In this document: in pieces, positions 1-7,810 of the stretch
How the letters are laid out: the number at the start of each line of letters is the position of its first letter
Position numbering within the stretch: position 1 is the stretch's first letter
Assembly: GCA_937898525.1 (NCBI GenBank)
Contig: CALCBC010000009.1
Span: 1 to 64,000 of the forward strand
Source of the DNA: an uncultured Sphingomonadales bacterium
GTDB taxonomy: Bacteria > Pseudomonadota > Alphaproteobacteria > Sphingomonadales > Sphingomonadaceae
Length of the DNA stretch: 64,000 nt
Direction of reading: 5' to 3'
The notes under the pieces: generated by a model
What the model saw: only the letters and a program-made list of their open reading frames with translations
What the model was told of the DNA's origin: nothing
The model's database searches: none
Made by a program: the position numbers and the translations under genes

Positions 1-335
1 GCGATCTGCCGTCCGCGCAGGCTGTCGAGCACCGCGTAGGCGCGGCTGTGCGCGCCGCTCGGCGAAGAGGGTTCCTGCCAGGTGGCGATCTCGTCCTGAC
101 GTACGACCGCGCCGTTGCCTTCCGCGCGGCCGTGGCAGGTCGAGCCGGAGCAGGTCGCGACGCCGACGTAGCGGGCGCCGACCTGGGCGGCGGCGGGGAT
201 CCCGGCGGCAAGGCACAGCAATGCGGTGGCAAGAATGCGCAATGCGCGTGCCGGCGCAGCTCCAGGGCGACCGGAACCGGTGTTCGAGCCTCGGTCCCGC
301 GCGTGGTAGCGGGGCGGACTCGCGACTGACCTCAT
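1..335 (-). CDS. c-type cytochrome (c554-like family), 3' part beyond the window
   Basis: The visible N-terminal part is about 111 codons, read from an ATG at 335 that follows a G-rich stretch. A hydrophobic segment near residues 33-48, ending in an Ala-rich cleavage-like site before Gln, looks like a signal peptide behind an unusually long polar N-terminus. A cysteine motif CSGSTCH follows at about residue 60; it has four rather than two residues between the cysteines, so it is not the standard CXXCH. Comparable spacing occurs in exported multihaem cytochromes of the c554 type, which is the basis of the call. The remaining haem motifs would lie beyond position 1. It is the third gene of a row with a CHASE2 cyclase and a small exported protein, which suggests a periplasmic redox or sensing role. 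The family call is moderate; the function is unknown. Confidence 0.6.
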   Translation of the reverse strand, partial: MRSVASPPRYHARDRGSNTGSGRPGAAPARALRILATALLCLAAGIPAAAQVGARYVGVATCSGSTCHGRAEGNGAVVRQDEIATWQEPSSPSGAHSRAYAVLDSLRGRQI

Positions 336-435
336 GTGCAACCCCCAATCGCGACAAGGCTCCGACGGGCGGCCCGCGCCCGGCGAAACGATCCGTTGCG
401 ACCCCCGTCCGCCGCTGACGCGGCGTGTACTTGTT

Positions 436-1146
436 TTATCCTTCTTCGATCAGCGTCGCGGCCGACAGCAGCTCGAGTTGCTGCATGCAGCCCCTTGCGA
501 TCAGCTGCTGCGCCAGTGCCTCGGGCTCCTCGGCGGCCACGTCGAGGACCGCGAAAGTCAGCGTGCCGCCGTTGGTACCCCGCGGCCCCGAGAGCGTGAA
601 ACTCGTGCCGTCCGCGATCGGGAACGCGTCGGTGTCCCACGGCGCCAGCGTATCGCCGTCGGCGAACGTCACCGAGTAGGTGGCCCCGCCCGGCGCGCGC
701 AGCGAATAGGTCGCGTCGCCCTCGGTCTCGGCGCGCCACAGCCTGACGCGATCGTTGGCGACCACGCAAACCGTGCCCGGATGGCCGACGTCGACGTACC
801 ACAGGCTCGAAGGGCGGACTGGCTCGTCGTCGCCCCGCACGGCACCCGTACGCACCTGCGAAGCCGTGCGGCGCTGGGTCAGTGCGGCGAAGGTGTTGCG
901 CTGGCTCGGCCCGCTCCGCTGGTCGAGCCGGTAAGTGCCGGCGCCGCGCAGCACGCGAGTGCCGTTGCCGTCGAGCACGGTCAGGACGTCGCCTTGCCGC
1001 AACACGATGCTTTCCGAATTGCCGATCTGCTTGCCGACCGGGAAGTTCCCCGCCGATGGCCCGGTGGCAGAGACCACGACCCCGGCGTGTGCAGCAGGCG
1101 GGGCCAGGAGGCAGGCCGCAGCCAGGACCGCGGCCGCCAGTCGCAT
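436..1146 (-). CDS. Exported protein of unknown function
   Basis: A 236-residue protein opening with MRLAAAVLAAACLLAP and an AHA-like cleavage site, a convincing Sec signal peptide. The ATG at 1146 places this signal at the very N-terminus; an in-frame GTG at 1179 would add 11 polar residues. The mature part is rich in beta-strand-forming, Gly and Thr residues. Near residues 40-65 it has a stretch (RQGDVLTVLDGNGTRVLRG) that resembles the repeated beta turns of FecR-like periplasmic domains, but I do not claim that family. It lies 93 nt behind the cyclase gene and 100 nt ahead of the cytochrome gene, all on one strand, so the three are probably co-expressed. The product should be periplasmic. 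Its function cannot be read from the sequence. Confidence 0.75.
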   Translation of the reverse strand: MRLAAAVLAAACLLAPPAAHAGVVVSATGPSAGNFPVGKQIGNSESIVLRQGDVLTVLDGNGTRVLRGAGTYRLDQRSGPSQRNTFAALTQRRTASQVRTGAVRGDDEPVRPSSLWYVDVGHPGTVCVVANDRVRLWRAETEGDATYSLRAPGGATYSVTFADGDTLAPWDTDAFPIADGTSFTLSGPRGTNGGTLTFAVLDVAAEEPEALAQQLIARGCMQQLELLSAATLIEEG

Positions 1147-1239
1147 ACGAGCCGTTACCACGACGCTCTCTCCCCCCACGATGAGGACCGTGGATTGTCT
1201 AACAAAGATTCCGGGGCGTTGTCAGTGAAAAACCGGCCT

Positions 1240-3306
1240 TCATCCAAGCACGAAGGCGTTGCTTGCGGAAAGATGGCGCGTGCGTTCGAGCAGGTTCGCC
1301 AGCGCCTTGTCCGCCGGGTGCCGCGAGCACAGTGCCGACAGCAGGCCGACCGCCGCTTCGCGATCGGACTCGATCAGGCACATCGCCTTGCGGAGTGCGG
1401 CGCGATCGTCTGCCGGGAAATCGGGCGCGGGTTCGAACAGGTCGACAGGCTTCTCGCGCCCGCGCAGCACCACGCGGCCCATCGGGCGCCACCAGTCGAG
1501 CCCCGAGCGGCTGGCGAATTCCTCGCTCGCCATGATGCTCGATTCGAGCGCCTTGTTGGCTGCCTCGAGCCGCGAAGCGGTGTTCATGCTGTCGCCGAGC
1601 GCGGTGTACTGGATGCGGCTCTTGCCGCCGAAGTTCCCGACCACGGCTTCGCCCCAGTGCAGCCCGACGCGGGTCCGCCCGATCGGCGGCACGCCGGGCT
1701 CGACGCTGTTGCGGAACGCCTCGCCCGCCCGCCAGATCGCGTAGCCGCAGCGCGCTGCGCGCTCGCCATCGTCGGGCCGCGCGATCGGTGCGCCCCAGAA
1801 CGCGACGACCGCGTCGCCGACGAACTTGTCGATCACCCCGCCGTGGTCGAGCACGACCTGGCTCAGCATGTCGAGATAGCGGTTGAGCAGCCGCGCCACC
1901 GTCTCCGGCGGGATCGCGTGGCTCATCTTGGTGAAACCCTCGAGGTCGCTGAACAGGACGAAGATTTCCTTCTTCTCGCCGTGCAGCGCGAGCCGCTCGG
2001 GGTGCTCGATGATCTCCTCGGCCATCTCGCGCGGCAGGTACTTGCCGAGAGCGCCCTGCGCGAAGCGCCGCTGCACCGCGGTCGAGGCGCGCGCGGCCGA
2101 GGTGACCGCCGTCAGCGCCACGACCCAGCCGAGCGCCGGCCCCACCGAGGGGTAGAGATAGGTGTCGAACCCCTGCGCCTGCAGCAGGAACGGAAGACCG
2201 AGGATTGCGCCGAGTTGCAGCGCCATCAGCAGCGCTACTTTCCATGCACGCAGCTCGAGCATCCCGGTCACGGCCGCGGCGAGCACGACGAGGAGTGCCT
2301 GCAGCCAGTGGATCGCCGGCCCCGGTCGCGGCATCGCCGCGCCGTCGAGCATCTGCGCGATCATCGTCGCGTGGATCTCCAGCCCCGGCGGCTCGACGTC
2401 GTTGCGGTCGATCTGCGCGCTGCCGCCGAGCCAGCCGGAGAACGGCGTTGCCACCCGGTCGTAGCCGACGATGTCGCCGCCGATCAGCACGTAACGCCCG
2501 GCGACCTGCGGCGCGACGACCGGCGCGAGGGCCGGGTCGGCGAACAGCTCGATCGACAGCTTGGCGAACACCGGCTGGTCGTCGAACAGCGGGTGCCGGT
2601 AGCGGATCGCGCCCTCGTAGCCGGGCAGCGTGCTCGCCTGCTCGCCGGCAGAGGCCAGCATCGCCCGCCCGAGCGTCGCCGGCAGGTCAGGATCGGCCCG
2701 CGGCCACAGCCGGGTAACGCCGAACGTGTCGTCGAGCGCGATGCTCGCCGGCTGCGCCCGGCTGCCCTCGAGCCGGGACAGGAACGCCTCGAGATACTGT
2801 TGCTGCTCGTAGACGATGTCGTTGGAGGTAGTCTCGGCGTCGGCGTAGCCCACGGTGACGGGCGTCTCCATGGCGCGCAGCGTCTCGACGAGTTCGTCGT
2901 CCTCGTCCTGCGGCTGGTCGAACAGGATGTCGATGCCGATCGACTTCGCACCCATCGTGTCGAGGTTGCGCAGCGCGCGGGCCAGCAGGCCGCGGTCCAG
3001 CGGGGAGCGCTTGCGCGCGTTGATCAGCGTGCGGTCGTCATAGACCACCAGCAGCACGCGCGGGTCCTGCTCGACCGAGGGCGAGTGGAGGAACACGCGC
3101 AAGTCGTAGGCCGCCCGCTCGGCCTCGCCGGTGACCGGGGTCTCCATCCGCCCGTCGGCGTCGGGCCACGGCATGTACCAGCTGTATCGCGCGAGCAGGA
3201 GCGCCGCGAACAGCAGCAGCGCCGTCAGCGCCAATCGCCGCAGCCCGGCCTCGCGGACATTGCGCCAGCCGCGTGCCAGGAAATTTGCCGAAGCCCCCCC
3301 GATCAT
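1240..3306 (-). CDS. CHASE2-domain adenylate/guanylate cyclase
   Basis: A 688-residue membrane-bound class III nucleotide cyclase. One N-terminal membrane helix (about 25-40) leads into a long periplasmic CHASE2-type sensor (about 60-320). Three further helices (about 333-350, 355-375 and 386-403) come next, and the catalytic domain runs from about 445 to 640. Both metal-binding aspartates are present, D454 in LFSDLEGFT and D498 in FVGDAVVAFWG. The product would be cAMP or cGMP made in the cytoplasm in response to an external signal. It is the first gene of a three-gene row with an exported protein and a cytochrome, so one of these may supply or report the stimulus. Length and domain order match known CHASE2 cyclases. 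Whether ATP or GTP is the substrate cannot be told by eye. Confidence 0.93.
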   Translation of the reverse strand: MIGGASANFLARGWRNVREAGLRRLALTALLLFAALLLARYSWYMPWPDADGRMETPVTGEAERAAYDLRVFLHSPSVEQDPRVLLVVYDDRTLINARKRSPLDRGLLARALRNLDTMGAKSIGIDILFDQPQDEDDELVETLRAMETPVTVGYADAETTSNDIVYEQQQYLEAFLSRLEGSRAQPASIALDDTFGVTRLWPRADPDLPATLGRAMLASAGEQASTLPGYEGAIRYRHPLFDDQPVFAKLSIELFADPALAPVVAPQVAGRYVLIGGDIVGYDRVATPFSGWLGGSAQIDRNDVEPPGLEIHATMIAQMLDGAAMPRPGPAIHWLQALLVVLAAAVTGMLELRAWKVALLMALQLGAILGLPFLLQAQGFDTYLYPSVGPALGWVVALTAVTSAARASTAVQRRFAQGALGKYLPREMAEEIIEHPERLALHGEKKEIFVLFSDLEGFTKMSHAIPPETVARLLNRYLDMLSQVVLDHGGVIDKFVGDAVVAFWGAPIARPDDGERAARCGYAIWRAGEAFRNSVEPGVPPIGRTRVGLHWGEAVVGNFGGKSRIQYTALGDSMNTASRLEAANKALESSIMASEEFASRSGLDWWRPMGRVVLRGREKPVDLFEPAPDFPADDRAALRKAMCLIESDREAAVGLLSALCSRHPADKALANLLERTRHLSASNAFVLG

Positions 3307-3522
3307 GCCGCCCCGCTCAGGCGCCCCGGGGCAGGAGTGTCGCGCCGCGCGTCACGTCCGCCGATCCGTCGGGAAACCCGCCATTCCTGCCCTCCACAGA
3401 ACGCCACCCCCTCGCCGCGAATCTGCGCCATGCGCTGCGGCGTGGCAAGCATCCCATTGTGCGACCGCGCATTCGCGGTTCATAACCCCGCGTGGAGTCG
3501 CGCGCAGGGAAAGGGGAGGCCC

Positions 3523-4875
3523 ATGGCCGTTTCCGATCACGTTGACTTTCCGACCTTCATGGAGGGCGTGAAGCGCCGCAACCCGCACCAGCCCGAGTTC
3601 GTCCAGGCGGTGCAAGAGGTGGCCGAGGACATCTTCGATTTCATCCAGGACAAGGAGGCCTACCACTCCGAGCAGATCCTGCGCCGGATATCCGAGCCCG
3701 ACCGGGTGGTCAGCTTCCGTGTCTGCTGGGAGGACGATAACGGCCGGATCCGCGTCCAGCGCGGCTGCCGCGTGCAGAACAACAACGCGATCGGCCCCTA
3801 CAAGGGCGGCATCCGCTTCCACCCAAGCGTCAACGAGAGCGTGCTCAAGTTCCTTGCTTTCGAGCAGACCTTCAAGAACGCGCTGACCGGGCTGCCGATG
3901 GGCGGCGGCAAGGGCGGGGCGAACTTCGATCCGAAGGGCAAGAGCGAGCGCGAGATCATGCGCTTCTGCCAGTCCTTCATGACCGAGCTCTACCGCCACA
4001 TCGGGCCCGACGTCGACGTGCCGGCCGGCGACATCGGGGTCGGTGCGCGCGAGATCGGCTACATGTTCGGCCAGTACAAGCGGATCACCAACCACTGGAA
4101 CGGGGTACTGACCGGCAAGGGCCTCGAATACGGCGGCTCGCTGATCCGGCCCGAGGCGACCGGATACGGCGCCGTCTACTTCCTCGAGAACATGCTCAAG
4201 CACAAAGGGCGCAGCCTCGAAGGGCTGCGCGCGGTGGTCTCGGGATCGGGCAACGTCGCCACCCACGCGGCCGAAAAGCTGATCCACCTCGGTGCCAAGC
4301 CGATCACGCTGTCGGATTCGGCTGGGTTCATCCACGATCCCGAAGGGCTGACGCTGGAGAAGGTGCAGTGGGTCAAGGAGCACAAGACCCATCGCCGCGG
4401 GCGGATCAGCGAATACGCCGACCATTTTACCGGCGCGACCTTCCACCCGAACGCCACCCCGTGGAACGTGCCGTGCGACGTCGCGCTGCCGTGCGCGACG
4501 CAGAACGAGCTGCTCGGAGCCGATGCGCGCGCGTTGATAGCCAACGGCTGCATCGCGGTCAGCGAGGGCGCCAACATGCCTTCCGATCTGGAAGCGATGC
4601 ATGTGTTCAAGGACGCGAAGATCCTGTTCGCGCCGGGCAAGGCGGCCAACGCCGGCGGCGTCGCCGTCTCGGGCCTTGAGATGAGCCAGAACTCCGAGCG
4701 CCGGAGCTGGAAGGAATCCGAGCTCCAGGCGATGCTGCGCGACATCATGGACGGAATCCACGAACGCTGCCTTGCCTACGGCGAGAGCAACGGCCACGTG
4801 GACTATGTGAAAGGCGCGAACATCGCCGGGTTCAAGAAGGTCGCTGACGCGATGCTCGCTTTCGGAGTTGTATGA
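3523..4875 (+). CDS. gdhA: NADP-type glutamate dehydrogenase
   Basis: A 450-residue hexameric-type glutamate dehydrogenase, which interconverts 2-oxoglutarate plus ammonia with glutamate. The substrate loop MGGGKGG carries the catalytic lysine at K130, the catalytic aspartate is D170 in PAGDIGVG, and the dinucleotide-binding turn is GSGNVA at 241-246. The length and the PKG motif after the loop fit the NADP-dependent biosynthetic group. The ATG at 3523 is preceded by a strong AGGGGAGG ribosome-binding site. The reading frame stays open far upstream, but that stretch is antisense to the cyclase and has no coding character. The stop codon overlaps the start of the enoyl-CoA hydratase gene (ATGA), so the two are translationally coupled. 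Confidence 0.95.
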   Translation: MAVSDHVDFPTFMEGVKRRNPHQPEFVQAVQEVAEDIFDFIQDKEAYHSEQILRRISEPDRVVSFRVCWEDDNGRIRVQRGCRVQNNNAIGPYKGGIRFHPSVNESVLKFLAFEQTFKNALTGLPMGGGKGGANFDPKGKSEREIMRFCQSFMTELYRHIGPDVDVPAGDIGVGAREIGYMFGQYKRITNHWNGVLTGKGLEYGGSLIRPEATGYGAVYFLENMLKHKGRSLEGLRAVVSGSGNVATHAAEKLIHLGAKPITLSDSAGFIHDPEGLTLEKVQWVKEHKTHRRGRISEYADHFTGATFHPNATPWNVPCDVALPCATQNELLGADARALIANGCIAVSEGANMPSDLEAMHVFKDAKILFAPGKAANAGGVAVSGLEMSQNSERRSWKESELQAMLRDIMDGIHERCLAYGESNGHVDYVKGANIAGFKKVADAMLAFGVV

Positions 4876-5657
4876 CTACGTACGCCAACATCCTGGTCGA
4901 GCGGCGTGGCGCCGTCACCCTCGTCACCCTCAACCGGCCCGAAGCGCTCAACGCGCTGTCGAGCGCGGTGCTCGAGGACCTGATTGCCGCGTTTGCCGAG
5001 TTCGAGGCCGATGCGACCCAGCGTTGTGCGGTGATCACCGGTGCCGGCGACAAGGCCTTCGCCGCGGGGGCGGACATCAAGGAAATGGCGGCCAAGCCCG
5101 CGGCCCAGTTCTACGCCGACGACATGTTCGCCCGCTGGACCACTCATCTCGTCGGCGGCACGCGCAAGCCGTGGATCGCGGCGGTCAATGGTTACGCGCT
5201 CGGTGGCGGCTGCGAACTGGCGATGATGGCCGACTTCATCATCGCCGCCGACAGCGCGAAGTTCGGCCAGCCCGAGATCACGCTCGGCGTCGTTCCCGGG
5301 ATGGGCGGCAGCCAGCGGCTGACCCGCGCGATCGGCAGGGCCAAGGCGATGGACCTCATCCTGACCGGGCGGATGATCGGCGCCGAGGAGGCCGAGCGTG
5401 CCGGCCTCGTCGCGCGCGTGGTCCCCGCCGCTGCGCTGCTCGACGAGGCGCTGGCCGCGGCCGAGAAGATCGCTTCGATGCCCCCGCTCGCGGTGAAGGC
5501 CGCCAAGGAGCTCGTCGACGCCGCGCAGGAGCTGCCGCTGACCCAAGGGATACGCCTCGAACGCCGCCTGTTCGACATCCTCGCGGCGACCGAGGACAAG
5601 GCCGAGGGCATGGCCGCGTTCATCGAGAAGCGGACGCCCGAGTGGAAGGGGCGGTAG
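4872..5657 (+). CDS. Enoyl-CoA hydratase
   Basis: A 261-residue crotonase-fold enzyme that adds water to trans-2-enoyl-CoA in fatty acid or amino acid breakdown. Both catalytic glutamates of true hydratases are present: E115 in [11 protein letters not shown] and E135 in [14 protein letters not shown]. The oxyanion-hole segment AAGADIKEM is also intact. The gene starts inside the stop of gdhA (ATGA), a linkage that may join glutamate formation to acyl-CoA catabolism. The C-terminal helix ([12 protein letters not shown]) is typical of the short-chain enoyl-CoA hydratase subgroup. The exact chain-length preference is unknown. It converges on the manA-like gene with a 15-nt gap. Confidence 0.92.
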   Translation: MTTYANILVERRGAVTLVTLNRPEALNALSSAVLEDLIAAFAEFEADATQRCAVITGAGDKAFAAGADIKEMAAKPAAQFYADDMFARWTTHLVGGTRKPWIAAVNGYALGGGCELAMMADFIIAADSAKFGQPEITLGVVPGMGGSQRLTRAIGRAKAMDLILTGRMIGAEEAERAGLVARVVPAAALLDEALAAAEKIASMPPLAVKAAKELVDAAQELPLTQGIRLERRLFDILAATEDKAEGMAAFIEKRTPEWKGR

Positions 5658-5672
5658 CCTCCAGCGCGAGCC

Positions 5673-6479
5673 CTACCGCTTCCCGCACGGCTGCGCGATC
5701 AGGCAGCTGCCCTTGGGATCGAACACCACCTCGTCGATCGAATGCGCCAACGCGCACTGGCCCGGCAGCACCGGTTCGTCCTCGACGCAGGCCTTGCCGC
5801 TGCGCGGGATCACCAGCAGGCAACCGTGGTAGCGTGCCGCCTGCTCGGTGCTCGGTAGCCCATCGACCTGGTCGAGCCGGAAATAGGGTCCGTCGACCAA
5901 CGAGACGTCGCCCGGGGGGATGTGCCGATGCAGCCCCTCGCCGTATGGCTCCCCCTTGGCCACGGCGACGCTCTCCTCGAGATGCAACTCGCGTGGGCGG
6001 CCGTAGTCATAGAGCCGGTAGGTGATGTCCGAGTTCTGCTGGATCTCGATGATCGAGCAACCGCCGCCGATCGCGTGCACCGTATTCGCCGGGATGTAGA
6101 AGAAGTCGCCGGCCCTGACCGGATGCCACACGAGCATGTCCTCGATCGACCCGTCCAACGCAGCCGCCCGCATCGTGTCGGCATCGATGGGCTCCTTGAA
6201 GCCGATCCCCAGCGTCGCCCCGGGTTCGGCGTCGATCACCAGCCAGCATTCCTCCTTGCCCTGGCGGCCGAGCCCCATGGCCTCGGTCTGCGCGTCCGAC
6301 GGGTGCACCTGCACCGACAGCTTTTCGCTGGTGAACAGGTACTTGACCAGCAGCTGCGGGAGGTCGGTCGGCGGAACGAACCAGATCTCGCCGATCCGCT
6401 TGCCTGCCGGCGTTTCGAAGGGCGGGGGCAGCAGGTCTTTCCCCCACGGCTTTTCGACGGTCTTCGTTTCGAGCAGCAT
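5673..6479 (-). CDS. manA: Class I mannose-6-phosphate isomerase
   Basis: A 268-residue cupin enzyme interconverting fructose-6-phosphate and mannose-6-phosphate. The zinc ligands are visible: Q57 and H59 in VQVHPSD, a glutamate at 76 or 77 in KEECW, and H135 in PANTVHAIG. It belongs to the shorter bacterial class I form. It is the last gene of a minus-strand operon with a GH130-family protein (17 nt upstream) and a glycosyltransferase fusion. It therefore probably links mannose released by, or consumed in, that pathway to central metabolism, and it may also feed GDP-mannose synthesis. Confidence 0.9.
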   Translation of the reverse strand: MLLETKTVEKPWGKDLLPPPFETPAGKRIGEIWFVPPTDLPQLLVKYLFTSEKLSVQVHPSDAQTEAMGLGRQGKEECWLVIDAEPGATLGIGFKEPIDADTMRAAALDGSIEDMLVWHPVRAGDFFYIPANTVHAIGGGCSIIEIQQNSDITYRLYDYGRPRELHLEESVAVAKGEPYGEGLHRHIPPGDVSLVDGPYFRLDQVDGLPSTEQAARYHGCLLVIPRSGKACVEDEPVLPGQCALAHSIDEVVFDPKGSCLIAQPCGKR

Positions 6480-6496
6480 GCCTCGCTAACGCCCCA

Positions 6497-7810
6497 TCAC
6501 ACCATCAGGTCCAGCAGGGCCTTCACCTCCACGGTGGCGAAGCCGACCGCGCTGTCCGAGATGCCGTAGGGAACCAGCAGCCGTTCGCCGACCAGCAGCG
6601 CGCCGCAGGTGTAGACCACGTTGGGAACGTAGCCCGAGCGGTCGGCGTCGACCGCGGTCAGCACCGGCTCGGCCGTGCGGCCGATCACCTTGGCGGGATT
6701 GTCGCGGTCGAGCAGTGCGCAGCCGAGCGAGTACTTGCGCATCGCGCCGACGCCGTGGGTGAACAGCAGCCAGCCGGCGTCGGTCAGGATCGGGCTGCCG
6801 CAGTTGCCGATCTGGATGAACTCCCACGGATATTTCGGCTCCATCAGCAGCGTGCCTTCGGAGTTCCACCGGTCGATCCGGTCGGACTTGAGCAGAAACA
6901 GGTTCTTGCCGTCCTGCCGTCCGACCATCGCGTACCTGCCGCCGATCTTTTCGGGAAACAGCGCCATGCCCTTGTTGCGTCCGGCCTTGCCGTCGATCGG
7001 TTCGAGCAGGAACCGCTTGAAGTCGATCGTCCGCAGCAGCTCCGAGCGGATCGAGCGGCCCGAATAGGCGGTGTAGGTGCCGATCCACTCGAAGTCGCCG
7101 CCCCCGTGGTCGAAGCGCACGAGCCTCAAGTCCTCGAGCCCGCCGCGCTGCTGCTCGGTGATCGGGAAGATCACCGTGTTGCTCAGCGTCGATTCCGGGT
7201 GGCGGTGCACGACCACAGCGGAGTCGCTGTCGTGCAGGCTGGCGTCGTCGAGATCCACCGAGGTCGCCAGCGGGCCCTGCGGCCAGAGCGAGAAGGTGCC
7301 GTCCGCGTTGGCTATCCCCTCGCGGAACGCGATCGAGCTGATGTGCCCCTCACCCACGGCGCGCAGGCTCATCACGAACCTGACCGACCCGCCCGAGATC
7401 CCGCTCTGGTCGGGATGGGGCACGATCGACGGGTTCATCAGCGCGGCCGCGGCGTAAGTGTACTCGTGGCAGAAGAATGCCCCGATCAGCCGCTTGCGCG
7501 TCTGCGAGAAGCCGCTGCAGTCGATGTCGACGGTCGCCTCGACTTCCTCGAAGCGGTCGTCGAACATCTTCTCGGTCTGCCAGTGCCGGGCGACGAAGTC
7601 GCCGCGCACGCGCGCATATTCCGCCTCGACCTGCTCCTCGCTCAGCGAGGCGATGTCGTGGACCAGCTTGAGCGCGCGATCGCTGGGCGAATTGCTCGCC
7701 TGCCATCCCAGGTGGAAGGGCCGCAACACGACCCGCGAGGGGTCGGCGTGGAGCCGTTCGTCGAGGATTTGCAACGGCGTTCCGTTAACCCAGCCGCCCT
7801 TGGCCCCCAC
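6497..7810 (-). CDS. GH130-family glycoside phosphorylase/hydrolase
   Basis: A 437-residue protein with the five-bladed-propeller sequence pattern of GH130, whose members mostly act on beta-mannosides by phosphorolysis and release mannose-1-phosphate. Supporting segments are GGLEDLRLVRF near 223-233, where the canonical motif has EDPR and here reads EDLR, then FPEKIGGRYAMVGRQ, and GNCGSPILTDAGWLLFTHG. No signal peptide is seen, so it acts in the cytoplasm. The GTG start at 7810 has GGAGA 7 nt upstream and overlaps the preceding glycosyltransferase gene by 26 nt, indicating tight coupling. With manA behind it, breakdown or remodelling of a mannose-containing saccharide is the best guess. The substrate is unknown and could be a beta-1,2-mannoside, mannosylglucose or other. 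Confidence 0.85.
   Translation of the reverse strand: MGAKGGWVNGTPLQILDERLHADPSRVVLRPFHLGWQASNSPSDRALKLVHDIASLSEEQVEAEYARVRGDFVARHWQTEKMFDDRFEEVEATVDIDCSGFSQTRKRLIGAFFCHEYTYAAAALMNPSIVPHPDQSGISGGSVRFVMSLRAVGEGHISSIAFREGIANADGTFSLWPQGPLATSVDLDDASLHDSDSAVVVHRHPESTLSNTVIFPITEQQRGGLEDLRLVRFDHGGGDFEWIGTYTAYSGRSIRSELLRTIDFKRFLLEPIDGKAGRNKGMALFPEKIGGRYAMVGRQDGKNLFLLKSDRIDRWNSEGTLLMEPKYPWEFIQIGNCGSPILTDAGWLLFTHGVGAMRKYSLGCALLDRDNPAKVIGRTAEPVLTAVDADRSGYVPNVVYTCGALLVGERLLVPYGISDSAVGFATVEVKALLDLMV

Noticed and set aside
334..3522. An open frame running without a stop into gdhA on the plus strand
   Set aside because: It is antisense to the cyclase and exported-protein genes, is arginine-rich and of low complexity, and has no ribosome-binding site. 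It is open only because of high GC content.
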